NCBI RefSeq assembly: GCF_018390695.1
Contig: NZ_JAHBGF010000046.1
Span: 124,001-188,000, forward strand
Origin: Ancylobacter sonchi
GTDB lineage: Bacteria; Pseudomonadota; Alphaproteobacteria; Rhizobiales; Xanthobacteraceae
Direction: 5' to 3'
Length of the DNA stretch: 64,000 nucleotides
In this document: one piece after another, positions 52,407-63,437 of the stretch
Numbering within the stretch: position 1 is the first letter of the stretch
How the letters are laid out: every line of letters begins with the position of its first letter
Made by a program: the position numbers and the translations under genes
The notes under the pieces: model-generated
The model's database searches: none
Told to the model about the DNA's origin: nothing
Seen by the model: only the letters and a program-made list of their open reading frames with translations

Positions 52407-52754
52407 ATGTCCCGCGACACGCTGTTGCTGTTGAAGCCGGGCTTCGCCGATCCGGCCTATCCCGGACAGCTGTTCTATTGCTGGCATTGCGCGCTGATCG
52501 AAGGGGTGCTGGCCTCATTCCTGGAACTGGCCGAAGGTCTCGATGTCGAGCGGATCGCCTGGCCGCGCCCGCGACAGGCGGTGATCGACCTCGTGGGCGA
52601 GGCGAACCAGTCGCTGCCGCTCCTGGTGCTGGCGGCAGGGGCCTCCTCGCGTCACCAGACCGGCACGCATGCCGGACGCGGCTTCATCGCCGACAAGGAC
52701 GCCATCCTCGCCGCGCTCGCCGAGCGGCACGGTTTCCCCGACCCGCATCCCTGA
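52407..52754 (+). CDS. DUF3088 family protein
   Basis: 115 aa. The DUF3088 signature is clear: LLLLKPGFADPAYPGQLFYC, then WHCALIEGVLASF and LPLLVLA. The CxxC-like YCWHC and the beta-alpha layout suggest a thioredoxin-like fold. Function unknown. It lies between the CrbR-like regulator (same strand) and the convergent CrbS-like kinase, so it is either under CrbR control or incidental. ATG at 52407 lacks a strong ribosome site. Confidence 0.85.
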   Translation: MSRDTLLLLKPGFADPAYPGQLFYCWHCALIEGVLASFLELAEGLDVERIAWPRPRQAVIDLVGEANQSLPLLVLAAGASSRHQTGTHAGRGFIADKDAILAALAERHGFPDPHP

Positions 52755-52859
52755 GACGTCGCGGCTTTCCTTCTTCGCGCTGTAAACCGCGAGCGACCGG
52801 CTGCGCATGGGCGTCGTCGAAGCCGGACGCATCCGGTTTTGGTGCGGCCGCGTGGGGAG

Positions 52860-52960
52860 GCTGCTCCCCAATCTATCCCTATTGGGAGGTGGCCTGCGAA
52901 GCGGGTCGGTGAGAGGCCTCGCGGCCGCGAGGTTTCAGAAGGCCTTACGATCACGGAACG
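52860..52960. repeat. Palindromic intergenic repeat related to the 4.6-5.5 kb array
   Basis: CTATCCCTATTGGGAGGTGGCCTGCGAAGCGGGTCGGTGAGAG (in part) is the inverse of the array palindromes CTCTCC-N-GGAGAG and ACCTGCTTCGCAGG. It lies in the 348-bp convergent gap 52755-53102, which shows no gene. Confidence 0.55.
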
Positions 52961-53102
52961 CGGGGTTAGGGGAGGCGCGCGAGGGCCATCTCCGGATGGG
53001 GAGTGGGGAGCCGTTGCGAGGCCGGGGAGGGTTTTGCGGGGCGGGTTCGGGCTTCAGGTGCGTTCCCTGCACGGCCTTCGCTCCGCCGACCGTCCCGCCC
53101 CC

Positions 53103-56100
53103 TTACTCCGCCGCCATGCGTGCCGCCCGCCACTGGGCGAGCAAAGCGCGCAGGGCGGCCGGGCGCACCGGCTTGTTCAGGACTTCCATCTCGGTCGCCT
53201 TGGCGGTGTCGCGCACCTTCTTCGAGCGGTCGGCGGTGATCAGCACCGCCGGCAGCGACTGGTCGAGCTTCCAGCGCAGGTGCTTGGTCGCCTCGATGCC
53301 GTCGCCCTCGTCGAGATGGTAGTCGATGAGCAACACGTCCGGCCGGGCGCGGGCCTCGCGCAGCATGGCGAGCGCGCCGGGCACGTCGGCCGCCTTCAGC
53401 ACCTGGCAGCCCCAGCCCGACAGCAGCGTGTCCATGCCGTCGAGGATCGCCGGGTCGTTGTCGATGCACAGCACCGACAGCCCGTCGAGCCCGGCGATCG
53501 GCACCGCCGCCGCACGCGGGACCGGGCCGGCCTCGGCCGGAATCGGCGGGGCGGTCGGCACCTCGACCGCGAACATGCTGCCGCGACCGGGCTGCGAAGC
53601 TAGCTCGATCGGGTGGTCGAGCACCCGCGAGATGCGCTCGACGATCGAGAGCCCCAGCCCCAGCCCGCGCGCGGCCTTGGCGCCCTGGTCGAGGCGCTGG
53701 AACTCCTTGAAGATCAGTTTCTGCTTGGAGGCAGGCACGCCGAGCCCGGTGTCGAACACCTGGATGCGCAACCGGCCGCGCCGGTGCCTGACGCCGATCA
53801 GCACCCGCCCGCGCGGGGTGTATTTGATGGCGTTGGAGACGAGGTTCTGCAGCAGGCGCCGCAGCAGCCGGCGGTCGGAGCGCACCGCCGCCGAGCTGGC
53901 GGCGAAGGTGAGGCGCAGCCCCTTCTCCTTGGCCAGCGGGGCGAATTCCACCTCCAACTGGCGGAAGATGTCGTCGAGGCGGAACGGCCCGAGATCCGGC
54001 TTCATCGCGCCGGTGTCGAGGCGGGAAATGTCCAGCAGCGCGCCGAGGATCTCCTCCACCGCCTCCAGCGAGGCGTCGACATTCTGGGCGAGGCGGATGT
54101 TCTCCGCCGTCACCGCGCGCTCGACCAGGCTGGTGGCGTAGAGCCGGGCGGCGTTCAGCGGCTGAAGGATGTCGTGCGAGGCGGCGGCGAGGAAGCGGGT
54201 CTTGGAGATGTTGGCGTCCTCGGCGTCCGACTTCGCCTGCGCCAGCTCGGTGTTCAGGTGCTCCAGCGCCTTGGTGCGCTCCTTGACCCGCTTCTCCAGC
54301 GTCTCGTTGGCGCGTTCCAGCGCTTCGGCGGCCTCCACCGTCGGGGTGATGTCGGTGAAGGTCACGACCACGCCGCCATCCGGCATGGTGTTGACGCGCA
54401 CCTCCATCACCACGCCGCGCGGCGACAGCCGTTCCTGGAAGCTGGCGTTGCGGCGGTTGTAGCGGCTGAGGCGCTCGCGCACGATCTGCTCGATCGGCCC
54501 CGGCCCGAACAGCCCGCTGCTGGCGGCGATGCGCAGGATCTGGTCGATGCCCACCCCGATGCGCACCGCTTCCGACGGCAGGTCGAGCATCTCGCCGAAC
54601 TGGCGGTTCCAGAAGACGAGGCGCAGATCCCGGTCGAACACCGCGATGCCCTGGCGGACATGGTCGAGCGCGGTCTGCAGGATCTCGCGATTGTACTGGA
54701 TGGCGGCGGAGGCGTCGTCGAGCAGCTTCAGCGCCGCCTTGGTGGAGACGGTGCGCTTCCTCAGCATCAGCGACAGCACGAGACGTGAGGAAGCGGCGCC
54801 GATCGCCGAGGCGAGCAGGTGCTCGGCATAGCGCACCAGCTGGAAATCCGCCTCGCGGCCGGGGTCGAGCGACAGGCCGCGCATCGCCGACACGCTCTCG
54901 AAGGAGGCGCGGGTGCGCTCCTCGCCGAGATAGCGCGCCACCGTGGCGGTGAGCTCGCCCACCGTGACCGGGGAGCGCCACAGCCGGAAGCTCGGCGCGG
55001 AAGGCGAGCGGTCCGCCTCGACGAAGACGCTGGCCTGCAGCCGCTCGATCGGGCTGGGATGGCGCATCATCGACACGGTGACGAAGACGATGAGATTGAT
55101 GCTGAGGCTCCACAGCACGCCATGGGTGAGCGGCGCGGCGTGCAGGCCGAGCAGCGCCTGCGGGCGCAGGAAGCCGAGGCCGAATGGGCCGTCCGTCAAG
55201 AGCGTGCGCGCCACCAGGCCGGCATCGGCGAGGCTGGGCAGCAGCAGCGTATAGGCCCAGAGCGCCACGCCGGCGGCGATGCCGGCCATCGCCCCCAGCG
55301 CGGTGCCGCGCCGCCAGACCAGGCCGAGCAGCAGCGCCGGGCCGAACTGCGCCACCGCGGCGAAGGACAACAGGCCGATCTGCGCCAGTTGCGCCTCGCC
55401 GGTGATGCGGTAGTAGAGATAGGCCAGCAGCAGGATGGCGAAGATCGCCGCCCGCCGCACCAGCAGCAGTTTGTGGCCCATGTCGGACTGCGCCGGCGCG
55501 CCGTCGCCGCGCGGTGGCGCGAGGGCCGGCAAAGCGGGCGGGGCCGCCTCGGTGGAATGGCGCCGCGCCCGCACCAGCAGCGGCATGACGAGATCGTTCG
55601 ACACCATGACCGCCAGCGCCACCGTCTCGACGATCACCATGGCGGTGGCCGCCGACAGGCCGCCGACGAAGGCGAGCAGCGCCACGCCCTGCGCCCCGAC
55701 CGACATCGGCAAGGCGAGCAGGTACATGTCGCCGTCGATGAAGCCGGGCGGGAAGGAGACCAGCCCGGCAATGGCGATGGGAATGACGAAGATGTTGATC
55801 AGCACCAGATAGGCGGGGAACAGCCAGGCGGCGGTACGGATCTCGCCTTCCGAGGTGTTCTCCACCACGGCGACGTGGAACTGGCGCGGCAGCATGAGGA
55901 TGGCGAGCGCGGAAAGCACCGACATGGTGCCCCAGTCGCCGAGCGAGAAATGCCGGGTCAGCACCGGCAGCACGTCCTTTTCCTGCGCCTGCGCGACGAG
56001 GTCGAACGGGCCGGCGAACATCACGAAGGTGACGAACAGGCCGACGGCGAGGAAGGACACCAGCTTGACGATGGATTCCGCCGCTACCGCCAGCATCAGT

Positions 56101-56672
56101 CCTTCCTGGTGCTCGGTGGCGTCGATGTGGCGGGTACCGAACAGCACCGCGAACACCGCCATTGCCATGGCGACCAGCAAAGCGAGGTCGCCGATGACCG
56201 GGTAATGCAGCCCCAGTCCCTCGAAATCGCCGAGCAGCGCCACCAGCGAGATCGCCACCGCCTTCAGTTGCAGGGCGATGTAGGGCAGCGAGCCGAGGAT
56301 GGCGACCAGCGCCACCACGGCGGCGACGCCCTGGCTCTTGCCGTAGCGGGCGGCGATGAAGTCGGCGATGGAGGTGATGTTCTGCGCCTTGGCGAGGCGC
56401 ACCAGCCGCAGCAGCAGCGGCACGCCGAGCGCGAATACCAGGATCGGCCCGACATAGATGGTGAGGAAGTCGACGCCCTGCGTGGTGGCGAGGCCGACCG
56501 AGCCGAAGAAGGTCCAGGAGGTGCAGTAGACCGCCAGCGACAGCGAATAGATGTAGGGGCGGCCGCGACTGCGCTTGCCCCGCGCCTGCCGGCGGTCGCC
56601 ATAGCTCGCCACGGCGAAGAGGAAGCCGATATAGGCGAGGGCGACGGCGATGATGACCCAGGCCTGAAGCAT
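53103..56672 (-). CDS. SLC5-type hybrid sensor histidine kinase (CrbS-like)
   Basis: 1189 aa. Residues 1 to about 510 form a sodium/solute symporter-like (SLC5) membrane domain with some 12-13 helices ([40 protein letters not shown]). Then come a linker, a PAS domain (about 670-790), a HisKA domain with the phospho-His in [20 protein letters not shown] (about 830), an ATPase domain (N box [16 protein letters not shown] at about 940; [12 protein letters not shown]) and a C-terminal receiver with Asp in [17 protein letters not shown] (about 1115). The order is that of CrbS, the acetate-switch kinase. ATG at 56672 has GGAG 5 nt upstream. Confidence 0.93.
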   Translation of the reverse strand: MLQAWVIIAVALAYIGFLFAVASYGDRRQARGKRSRGRPYIYSLSLAVYCTSWTFFGSVGLATTQGVDFLTIYVGPILVFALGVPLLLRLVRLAKAQNITSIADFIAARYGKSQGVAAVVALVAILGSLPYIALQLKAVAISLVALLGDFEGLGLHYPVIGDLALLVAMAMAVFAVLFGTRHIDATEHQEGLMLAVAAESIVKLVSFLAVGLFVTFVMFAGPFDLVAQAQEKDVLPVLTRHFSLGDWGTMSVLSALAILMLPRQFHVAVVENTSEGEIRTAAWLFPAYLVLINIFVIPIAIAGLVSFPPGFIDGDMYLLALPMSVGAQGVALLAFVGGLSAATAMVIVETVALAVMVSNDLVMPLLVRARRHSTEAAPPALPALAPPRGDGAPAQSDMGHKLLLVRRAAIFAILLLAYLYYRITGEAQLAQIGLLSFAAVAQFGPALLLGLVWRRGTALGAMAGIAAGVALWAYTLLLPSLADAGLVARTLLTDGPFGLGFLRPQALLGLHAAPLTHGVLWSLSINLIVFVTVSMMRHPSPIERLQASVFVEADRSPSAPSFRLWRSPVTVGELTATVARYLGEERTRASFESVSAMRGLSLDPGREADFQLVRYAEHLLASAIGAASSRLVLSLMLRKRTVSTKAALKLLDDASAAIQYNREILQTALDHVRQGIAVFDRDLRLVFWNRQFGEMLDLPSEAVRIGVGIDQILRIAASSGLFGPGPIEQIVRERLSRYNRRNASFQERLSPRGVVMEVRVNTMPDGGVVVTFTDITPTVEAAEALERANETLEKRVKERTKALEHLNTELAQAKSDAEDANISKTRFLAAASHDILQPLNAARLYATSLVERAVTAENIRLAQNVDASLEAVEEILGALLDISRLDTGAMKPDLGPFRLDDIFRQLEVEFAPLAKEKGLRLTFAASSAAVRSDRRLLRRLLQNLVSNAIKYTPRGRVLIGVRHRRGRLRIQVFDTGLGVPASKQKLIFKEFQRLDQGAKAARGLGLGLSIVERISRVLDHPIELASQPGRGSMFAVEVPTAPPIPAEAGPVPRAAAVPIAGLDGLSVLCIDNDPAILDGMDTLLSGWGCQVLKAADVPGALAMLREARARPDVLLIDYHLDEGDGIEATKHLRWKLDQSLPAVLITADRSKKVRDTAKATEMEVLNKPVRPAALRALLAQWRAARMAAE

Positions 56673-56885
56673 GGGATCTCCGGTGAGCGGGGCGGCAATG
56701 CATCGGCGGCGGCCGATCGTTCTTTATGCCTCCGCCGGGGCAGGCGGGGCAAGGGCGTGGGGCGGTGGGCAGGGGAGCGACCGGCGGCCGGCGAAGGTGC
56801 GTGCTTGCCGCTGCGCCCGATGGCGCTAAAAAGGCGGGAGTGGCGCGGCCATGGGGCGCCGCGCGATTCGGCCGGAGGAGAAGCG

Positions 56886-57305
56886 ATGCTCAAGGAATTC
56901 CGGGAATTTGCCATCAAGGGCAATGTCGTCGACCTCGCCATCGGCGTGATCATCGGCGCCGCCTTCGGCCAGATCGTCACCTCGGTGGTGTCCGACCTGT
57001 TCATGCCGATCGTCGGCGCCATCTTCGGCGGCCTCGACTTCTCCAACTACTTCGTCGGCCTGTCGTCCAACGTCACCGCCAACTCGCTGGAGGCGGCGCG
57101 CCAGCAGGGCGCGGTGTTCGCCTATGGCCACTTCCTCACCGTGGTGATCAACTTCATGATCATTGCCTGGATCCTGTTCCTGGTGGTGAAGGGCATCAAC
57201 AAGCTGCGCCGCAAGGCGGCCGACACCCCGCCGCCGCCGGCGCCGCCGACCAAGGAAGAAGTGCTGCTCGGCGAGATCCGCGACATCCTCGCCAAGAAGG
57301 CGTGA
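56886..57305 (+). CDS. mscL: Large-conductance mechanosensitive channel
   Basis: 139 aa, homopentameric inner-membrane channel opened by membrane tension on osmotic downshift. TM1 has [20 protein letters not shown] (about residues 12-31) with its Gly-rich gate, the periplasmic loop is about 45-75, and TM2 is [20 protein letters not shown]. The cytosolic tail ends with [23 protein letters not shown] upstream of ATG 56886. The 482 bp to rfbB hold no supportable gene. Confidence 0.96.
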   Translation: MLKEFREFAIKGNVVDLAIGVIIGAAFGQIVTSVVSDLFMPIVGAIFGGLDFSNYFVGLSSNVTANSLEAARQQGAVFAYGHFLTVVINFMIIAWILFLVVKGINKLRRKAADTPPPPAPPTKEEVLLGEIRDILAKKA

Positions 57306-57787
57306 GGCGGCGCCCGGCTGGGCAGCCCCCGACAGGACGCCAGCGCCCGCCCACCCCGGCAGTGGCCGTCGGCGGGCGGATGTCGATCTTCGGCCTTGCT
57401 GCCGCGCCTGTGGGCGTGCCGGTCGAGAGTAGATCGCCGGGGCTGGTCGCGGGCCGGGTGCCCGGCCTGGTGGCCGCGGTCGCGGTGTTCGGCACGATGC
57501 TCGCCGCCTGCCGTTCAAGGCTGCCCGGGACCAGGAGGGCGCGGTGCCACGCGTCCCGCCGTGGCGCCCGGCGGCGCCCGATGTGGCGCGCCACCGATGG
57601 ATGCGCGAGCGGAGTGCCTGCCGCGCCGCGCCGACAGCGAGGGATCGGAACGTTTCCGTTTGACTGTTCCGGGCCTTTGCCGATGTGGGCCCGGGCGAGG
57701 GACGCTGGTATCGTTGCCGGCCTCCCCTAGGCAATCGCGTTGGCGCTGTGCTAGCCAGCAGCCCATGGGTTGCGTGGCAGGAACGAC

Positions 57788-58843
57788 ATGACGCGGCGAG
57801 TGCTTGTGACCGGCGGTGCCGGCTTCATCGGATCGGCAGTGGTGCGCCGCCTCGTGCGCGCCGGCTGGGAGGTGCTGAATGTCGACAAGCTCACCTATGC
57901 CGGCAACCTCGCCTCGCTGAACGAGATCGACAACAGCCCGAATTACCGCTTCCTCAAGGCCGATATCGGCGATGGCGCGGCGATGCGCGAGGCGCTGGAC
58001 ACGTTCCGCCCCGATCTCGTGATGCATCTCGCCGCCGAATCCCATGTCGACCGCTCGATCGACGGGCCCGGCGACTTCATCCAGACCAATGTGGTCGGCA
58101 CATTCACCCTGCTGCAGGAGGCGCTGCGCCACTGGCGGGGGCTGGACGCGGCGGCACAGAAGGCATTCCGCTTCCACCACATCTCCACCGACGAGGTGTA
58201 TGGCTCGCTCGGCGAGGACGGGCTGTTCCGCGAGGACACGCCCTACCAGCCCAATTCGCCCTATTCCGCCTCCAAGGCGGCGTCGGACCATCTGGTGCGC
58301 GCCTGGTTCCACACCTATGGCCTGCCGGTGGTGATGTCGAACTGCTCGAACAATTACGGGCCGTACCATTTCCCCGAGAAGCTGATCCCGCTCACCATCC
58401 TCAACGCGCTGGAGGGCAAGCCTCTGCCGGTCTACGGCCGCGGCGAGAACGTGCGCGACTGGCTCTATGTCGACGACCACGCGGCGGCGCTGGAGCTGAT
58501 CGCCACCACCGGGCGGCTCGGCGAGAGCTACAATGTCGGCGGCAATAATGAGCGCCGCAACATCGAGGTGGTGCGCACCATCTGTGCCATCATGGACCGG
58601 CTGGTGCCCGACGCCGCGCTCGGCGCGCGAGAGGGGCTGATCACCTTCGTCACCGACCGGCCGGGGCACGACGCGCGCTACGCCATCGACGCGGGCAAGC
58701 TGAAGAACGAGCTCGGCTGGGTGCCGTCCGAGACCTTCGAGAGCGGCATCGAGAAGACGGTGCGCTGGTATCTCGACAATGCCGCCTGGTGGGAGCCGTT
58801 GAAGGCGCGCTACGACCGCGCCCGCCTCGGCGCGAAGGGCTAG
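57788..58843 (+). CDS. rfbB: dTDP-glucose 4,6-dehydratase
   Basis: 351 aa extended SDR enzyme, the second step of dTDP-rhamnose (or other 6-deoxyhexose) synthesis. NAD-binding GGAGFIGS (residues 8-15), [12 protein letters not shown], catalytic Thr-Asp-Glu in [11 protein letters not shown] and Tyr-Lys in [13 protein letters not shown] (about 160), then [21 protein letters not shown] at 57788 has AGGA upstream. rfbA, rfbC and rfbD are not adjacent here, which is unusual. Confidence 0.95.
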   Translation: MTRRVLVTGGAGFIGSAVVRRLVRAGWEVLNVDKLTYAGNLASLNEIDNSPNYRFLKADIGDGAAMREALDTFRPDLVMHLAAESHVDRSIDGPGDFIQTNVVGTFTLLQEALRHWRGLDAAAQKAFRFHHISTDEVYGSLGEDGLFREDTPYQPNSPYSASKAASDHLVRAWFHTYGLPVVMSNCSNNYGPYHFPEKLIPLTILNALEGKPLPVYGRGENVRDWLYVDDHAAALELIATTGRLGESYNVGGNNERRNIEVVRTICAIMDRLVPDAALGAREGLITFVTDRPGHDARYAIDAGKLKNELGWVPSETFESGIEKTVRWYLDNAAWWEPLKARYDRARLGAKG

Positions 58844-58852
58844 CGGACCGCC

Positions 58853-58956
58853 AGAGCAATTCCGGCGAACTCCGGTTCACCAGAATTGCTTTAAGCCTTT
58901 GTTGTTACGCATTTTCTTCACGCGAACCGATACCCACTTCGCTCGAAAATGCTCTA
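58853..58956. repeat. Hyphomicrobiales-type intergenic palindromic repeat
   Basis: About 104 bp made of two hairpin halves: AGAGCAATTCC ... AGAATTGCT and CGCATTTTCTTCACGCGAACC ... GCTCGAAAATGCTCT. The AGAGCATTTTC / CGGTTCGCG / GAAAATGCG theme is a well-known dispersed intergenic repeat in Rhizobiales. It lies between the convergent rfbB and methyltransferase genes and may act as their terminator. Confidence 0.7.
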
Positions 58957-59595
58957 GCGACGCCGCGCCAGCCACACGGTGTGGCCGCCGCATTCCGGGT
59001 CCTCCGCCCGGTGGGCGACGAGGTCGAAGCCGGCGGCGTCGAGCCGCGCGCGATACTCCGCCGGATCGAGGCTGGCATGGTAGAGCGGCTCGCCCTCCAG
59101 CGTGCCGATCGCCTCGCCCTCCGCCGGCCCTGAGGTGAACATCAGCGGCGCACCCGGGGCGGCGTGATCGGCGAAGACTTGGAACATGCCGCGCTGCGGC
59201 TCCGGCGACAGGTGGAAGAAGCTGTCCCAGGCGACCACCCCGCCGAAGGTTCGGCCGAGCGCGAGTGCGCGCATGTCGGCGACCACGGCATCGGCTTGGG
59301 CGGCAGGCAGGTTGCGGCGGAACAGCGCGATCATTTCCGGCGAGCTGTCGATGCCGGTGACGCGGTAGCCGTGCGCGACGAGGTGGCCGGCAATGGGCAG
59401 GCCGGGGCCGCAGCCGATGTCGAGAACCCCGGCCCCCGGCACCAGCAGCGCCCGGAAGCGGGCAAGCCAGGCCTCCTCCATCGGCCGGGCGCCCGGCGGC
59501 GTCGCGGTGCGCGCGCCGGCCCAGGCCTGCGCATGGCGGCGATAGAGATCGACGATCCGGTCGGCGGGCGAGGCATGATCGGCGGGTGCGGGCAT
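58954..59595 (-). CDS. Class I SAM-dependent methyltransferase
   Basis: 213 aa. Motif I VLDIGCGPGLPIAGHL (about residues 56-71), motif II VTGIDSSPEMIALFRR, and VVAWDSFFHLSPEPQRGMF near motif IV. This is a small-molecule-type methyltransferase of unknown substrate. Start ATG 59595 (MPAPADHASP), 7 bp after the glycosyltransferase stop, so the two are co-transcribed and may both act on a surface glycan. Its stop abuts the intergenic repeat. Confidence 0.87.
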   Translation of the reverse strand: MPAPADHASPADRIVDLYRRHAQAWAGARTATPPGARPMEEAWLARFRALLVPGAGVLDIGCGPGLPIAGHLVAHGYRVTGIDSSPEMIALFRRNLPAAQADAVVADMRALALGRTFGGVVAWDSFFHLSPEPQRGMFQVFADHAAPGAPLMFTSGPAEGEAIGTLEGEPLYHASLDPAEYRARLDAAGFDLVAHRAEDPECGGHTVWLARRR

Positions 59596-59602
59596 CGGCG
59601 CG

Positions 59603-61750
59603 CTACCCGCTCCCACCGGCGCCTGTCCGATCGGTGCGCGGCGCGCGCGGGCCGGCCGGATCGCGCGCCGGCAGGGCATAGAGATTGTCGCGGCGCAGAT
59701 TCGGACTGTAATACGGGTCGACATGGCGCGCCGGCGCCCATAATTCCGCGAAACGCGCCCACTCGGCCCGCCGCTTCTCCGAGATCGGCGCCTCGGGATT
59801 GTCCCGCCGCGAGGCGGATTCGTAGTGGATCAGCCGCGCGAAGGGGGTGAACACCACTTCGAAGCCGGCACCGCGCGCGCGCAGGCACAGGTCGATGTCG
59901 TTGCAGTCCTCGGCGAAGCGCTCGGCGTCGAGCGGGCCGGCCGCCGCCAGGCAGGCGCGGGTGACGAGCAGACAGGCGCCGGTGACGGCCGAGAGGTTCT
60001 GCCGCATGGCGAGCCGGCCGCGATAGCCGCCGGCCCGTGCATCCGCCCCGACGAACCAGTGGCTGCCGGCTCCCTCGCGCATCCCGACGATGAAGCCGGC
60101 ATGCTGCACGTCGCCGGAGGGATAGAGCAGCTTGGCACCGACGATACCCGTGCCGGGCAGCGCGGCGAGGGACACCATCTCGCCGAGCCATCCGGCCTCG
60201 ATGATCTCCATGTCGTTGTTGAGCAGCAGGATCATCGCGCCGGACGCGGCATCGATTCCGGCGTTGCAGATGCGGGCGAAATTGAAGTCGCCGCCGTCGC
60301 TGACGATCTTGGTCGCCGGCCACAGCGCGGCGATCTCGTCGAACAGCGCGAAGGTTTCCGGCTCGCGCGAGCCGTTGTCGACGATGACGATCTCGAAGGC
60401 CCGGTAGGCGGTGAGCGCGATCAGGCTCTTCAGCGTGGTGGAGAGCAGCTCGGCACGGTCGCGGGTCGGCACGACGATGGAAACCAGCGGCGCCGGCTCG
60501 GGAACGGCGAAGCCGGTGCGCAGCTGCAACCGGGCGCCGGCCGGCTCGATCGGCGCGGTCTCGACGGGAAGACCCAGCCGGGCGGCAAGGGCGTCACGGG
60601 CGAGGGCGGCCTCGGCGGGGACGAAGCCGTCGGCGTCGCGCGCGGGACCCTCATAGGCGATGCGCGGCAGGTGCAGGATGCGCGACGGCGCGACCGCCTC
60701 GATCCGGCGCAGCAGCAGATCGTGCAGCGCCGCGCCGCCGAGTTCGGGCCGCAGGCCGAGGGCCCGCGCGTCAGGAGCCGGCAGGGCGACGAGGTGGCCC
60801 ATATAGTTGCCGCCGATCTGCAGATGTCGATTGAAGGCCGGCTTGAAGGCGGCGCCGGCCGGGCGGCCCGCCTCGTCGCGGAAGCCCTCGTCGGTGTAAG
60901 CGAGGGCGCAGTCGGGCTTGCCGGCGAAGGCGGCGCGGATCATCGCCACCGCGTCGCGGGTCGGCTCGCCGGCGAGGTCGAGCGGCACCAGCAGGCCGTC
61001 GCCGCTGGCGGCGATGGCGGCGGCGAGCCCTGCGGCGGGCTCGCCCGGCGCGTCGACAAGGACGGCTCCCAGCCCGGCGAGGACCGCGCCCTCGCTCGCC
61101 CGCCGCGCCGGCGGTACCGCGAGGATCCAGGAGAAATGGCGATCGGTCTGGGCGGCGAGCGCCGCCGCCACGGCCTTCAGCCGGGCCGGCGGCAGGTCCC
61201 CGGCGGCGCTGGCGAAGATGACGGGCGGCGCCGCGGCCGGCGGGACGTTGCCGTCGAAATCCCCGACATGGCGGGCATGGTAGCGTCGATAGTCGGGACG
61301 GTTGAACAGATCTGCGGCGGGCGAGGTCCATACCGCCCGCTTCAACTGCGTGCGCAGCCGGCGCAGCGCCTCGCGCGGCGCCGCCACCTTGTGGCACAGG
61401 GCCTGCCAGCGCAGCGCGAAGCGGGAGAGCGGATACCAGCCGAGGCGGGCGGCGGGCGCGCCCTGTTCCCCCGCATGGCGCAGGACCAGCGCCGCGGTGC
61501 CGCGCGGCAACCGCACGGCGAAGGGACGCTCCGCGACCTGCGGCCAGTGATCGAGCGTCCGGCCGGCGGCATCCTCGAACGACAGGCTGGCGTCGGGTGC
61601 CGCCTCGGCCAGCAGCACCAGCGGGCGTGGGCCGCCGCGTGCGAGCAGACGCAGCAGCAGCGGCAGGCGGAAGCGCAGGGCGCCGGGACCATGCGGCGTC
61701 GCCGTGAGCCGGAAAGGCGGAATTCGGCCGGTGGTCATGGGCACGGACAT
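59603..61750 (-). CDS. Large family 2 glycosyltransferase
   Basis: 715 aa. The C-terminal GT2 domain (about 415-660) has LVSIVVPTRDRAELLSTTLK, IVIVDNGS, ILLLNNDMEIIEAGW (the DxD-like acidic motif is N-D-M) and the GVVGAKLLYPSGDVQHAG-like block with AEDCNDIDLCLRARGAGFEV. The N-terminal 400 residues are a less conserved, partly GT2-like region (LAALTDRHFSW-type strands, CALAYTDEGFRDEAG), as in the long O-antigen-type transferases. Cytosolic, probably membrane-associated. Start 61750 is uncertain (61738 also possible). The 353 bp upstream carry no supportable gene. Confidence 0.88.
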   Translation of the reverse strand: MSVPMTTGRIPPFRLTATPHGPGALRFRLPLLLRLLARGGPRPLVLLAEAAPDASLSFEDAAGRTLDHWPQVAERPFAVRLPRGTAALVLRHAGEQGAPAARLGWYPLSRFALRWQALCHKVAAPREALRRLRTQLKRAVWTSPAADLFNRPDYRRYHARHVGDFDGNVPPAAAPPVIFASAAGDLPPARLKAVAAALAAQTDRHFSWILAVPPARRASEGAVLAGLGAVLVDAPGEPAAGLAAAIAASGDGLLVPLDLAGEPTRDAVAMIRAAFAGKPDCALAYTDEGFRDEAGRPAGAAFKPAFNRHLQIGGNYMGHLVALPAPDARALGLRPELGGAALHDLLLRRIEAVAPSRILHLPRIAYEGPARDADGFVPAEAALARDALAARLGLPVETAPIEPAGARLQLRTGFAVPEPAPLVSIVVPTRDRAELLSTTLKSLIALTAYRAFEIVIVDNGSREPETFALFDEIAALWPATKIVSDGGDFNFARICNAGIDAASGAMILLLNNDMEIIEAGWLGEMVSLAALPGTGIVGAKLLYPSGDVQHAGFIVGMREGAGSHWFVGADARAGGYRGRLAMRQNLSAVTGACLLVTRACLAAAGPLDAERFAEDCNDIDLCLRARGAGFEVVFTPFARLIHYESASRRDNPEAPISEKRRAEWARFAELWAPARHVDPYYSPNLRRDNLYALPARDPAGPRAPRTDRTGAGGSG

Positions 61751-62103
61751 CGCATGGGTTGGGACGTCGCGCCCGATCGGCCGGCGCGGCTGAGGCGCAG
61801 CCTCTCGACTGGCGCGCCTCACGACCGGCTTACGCGACCCGGGCCCGCTTCACAATGGAAACGATCCAGAGCAGGAAGCGCTCCAGAGAGGCGACCCGCA
61901 AGCACCGCGCCGTTCGGCTGCCCCCAATGGCCCACATGCGGAGTTGCGCGGCCGACGTGCCTGCGGCCGGGATGACGAGGCGCCGTGTCGGAGAGCGCCA
62001 CCGTCCATCACCACCGCCGATGGGTCGTCGCACAGCTTTTGATGAACGCGACGGCATCGGCCGGCTATGCTAGGAGCGTCGTCGAACCAGCCGGGAACTC
62101 CTC

Positions 62104-63312
62104 ATGTCGACCGCTACCAGTCCTTTCGTGCCGCGTCCCTCGCTTCTCGACTTCGTGCGTCCGCAGGCGCTGTCGCTGCCGGAAAGCGGCATCGTCGAGG
62201 TGTTCAACTACGGGCGCACCCGCGAGGGGCTGATCCCGCTCTGGGCCGGCGAGGGCGACCTGCCGACCCCGGCCTTCATCAGCGAGGCCGCGACCCGTTC
62301 GCTCGCCGCCGGCGAGACCTTCTACACCTGGCAGCGCGGCATTCCCGACCTGCGCGCCGCCATCGCCCGCTACATGACCGGGCTCTACGGCATCGCCGAG
62401 GACCCGGAACGCTATTTCGTCACCGGCTCCGGCATGCACTCCATCCAGATCGCGCTGGCGCTCACCGTCGGGGCCGACGAGGAGGTGATCATTCCCTCGC
62501 CGGAATGGCCCAACGCGGCGGCGGCGGCCCAGGCGGCCGGCGCGCGGCCGGTCTTCGTGCCGCTCGACTTCGATCCGGCGGATGGCTTCTCGCTCGACCT
62601 CGGCCGGCTGGAGGACGCGGTGAGCCCCCGCACCCGTGCCATCTTCATCAACTCGCCAGCCAACCCGACCGGCTTCGTCGCCTCCCACGATGTGCTGCGC
62701 GGCGTGCTCGACATCGCCCGCCGCCACGGGCTGTGGATCATCGCCGACGAGATCTATGGCCGCTTCTACTACGAGGCCGGCGAGGGCGGGCGCGCGCCGT
62801 CCTTCCACGACGTGATGGAGCCGGAAGACCGCATCCTGTTCCTGCAGACCTTCTCGAAGAACTGGGCGATGACCGGCTGGCGCATGGGCTGGCTGGAGGC
62901 GCATCCCTCACTGGGCGACGTCATCGAGAACCTGATCCAGTACACCAATTCCGGCGTCGCGGCCTTCATGCAGCGCGGCGGCGTGGCGGCGCTGGAGCGC
63001 GGCGAGAGCTTCGTCGCCCACCAGATCGAGCGGGCGCGGCGCGGGCGCGACATCGTCGCCGACGGGCTGCTGCCCACCAACCGGGTGCGGCTCGCCCGCC
63101 CACCGGGGGCGTTCTACGCCTTCTTCGGCGTCGAGGGCGAGACCGACATGCGGGCGCTGGCACTGAAGCTGGTCGACGAGGCCAATATCGGCCTCGCGCC
63201 GGGCACTGCCTTCGGGCCGGGCGGCGAGGACTTCATCCGCCTGTGCTTCGCCCGTGGCGAGGCGCAGCTGACCGAGGCGACCCGCCGCCTCGCGGACTGG
63301 CTGACGCGCTGA
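62104..63312 (+). CDS. Class I/II pyridoxal-phosphate aminotransferase
   Basis: 402 aa, aspartate-aminotransferase fold. Seen: TWQRGIPDLRAAIARYM, VTGSGMHSIQIALAL, NSPANPTGFV, IADEIYGRFYYE, the PLP lysine in TFSKNWAMTGWRMGW (about 251) and the C-terminal Arg in EDFIRLCFARGEAQL. The amino donor and acceptor are not evident from sequence; related enzymes act on Asp, Tyr or alanine-type substrates. ATG at 62104 has only GGGA at distance. It may be independent of the neighbouring glycan genes. Confidence 0.92.
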   Translation: MSTATSPFVPRPSLLDFVRPQALSLPESGIVEVFNYGRTREGLIPLWAGEGDLPTPAFISEAATRSLAAGETFYTWQRGIPDLRAAIARYMTGLYGIAEDPERYFVTGSGMHSIQIALALTVGADEEVIIPSPEWPNAAAAAQAAGARPVFVPLDFDPADGFSLDLGRLEDAVSPRTRAIFINSPANPTGFVASHDVLRGVLDIARRHGLWIIADEIYGRFYYEAGEGGRAPSFHDVMEPEDRILFLQTFSKNWAMTGWRMGWLEAHPSLGDVIENLIQYTNSGVAAFMQRGGVAALERGESFVAHQIERARRGRDIVADGLLPTNRVRLARPPGAFYAFFGVEGETDMRALALKLVDEANIGLAPGTAFGPGGEDFIRLCFARGEAQLTEATRRLADWLTR

Positions 63313-63437
63313 ACCGGCGGTACTGGCCACAGGTAACTGGCGACGCCGCCGGCTTTGCATTACCCATGAACCCATGGGGACGATGACGCGCGGCAATTAA
63401 CGTGCGGCGTGCGTCGCGCCGGGCCGGGGGGCGGACA

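Noticed and set aside
54819..56885. Very long plus-strand frame in front of mscL
   Set aside because: It is the antisense of the SLC5 kinase gene, with a His/Gln/Arg-rich translation typical of shadow frames in high-GC DNA; mscL has its own GGAGGAG and ATG.
57306..57787. Several overlapping frames between mscL and rfbB
   Set aside because: All have shadow-like Arg/Pro/Ala translations, no homology that I recognise and no ribosome sites.
61759..62073. 104-codon plus-strand frame before the aminotransferase
   Set aside because: No recognisable domain or ribosome site and an Arg-rich composition; treated as non-coding.
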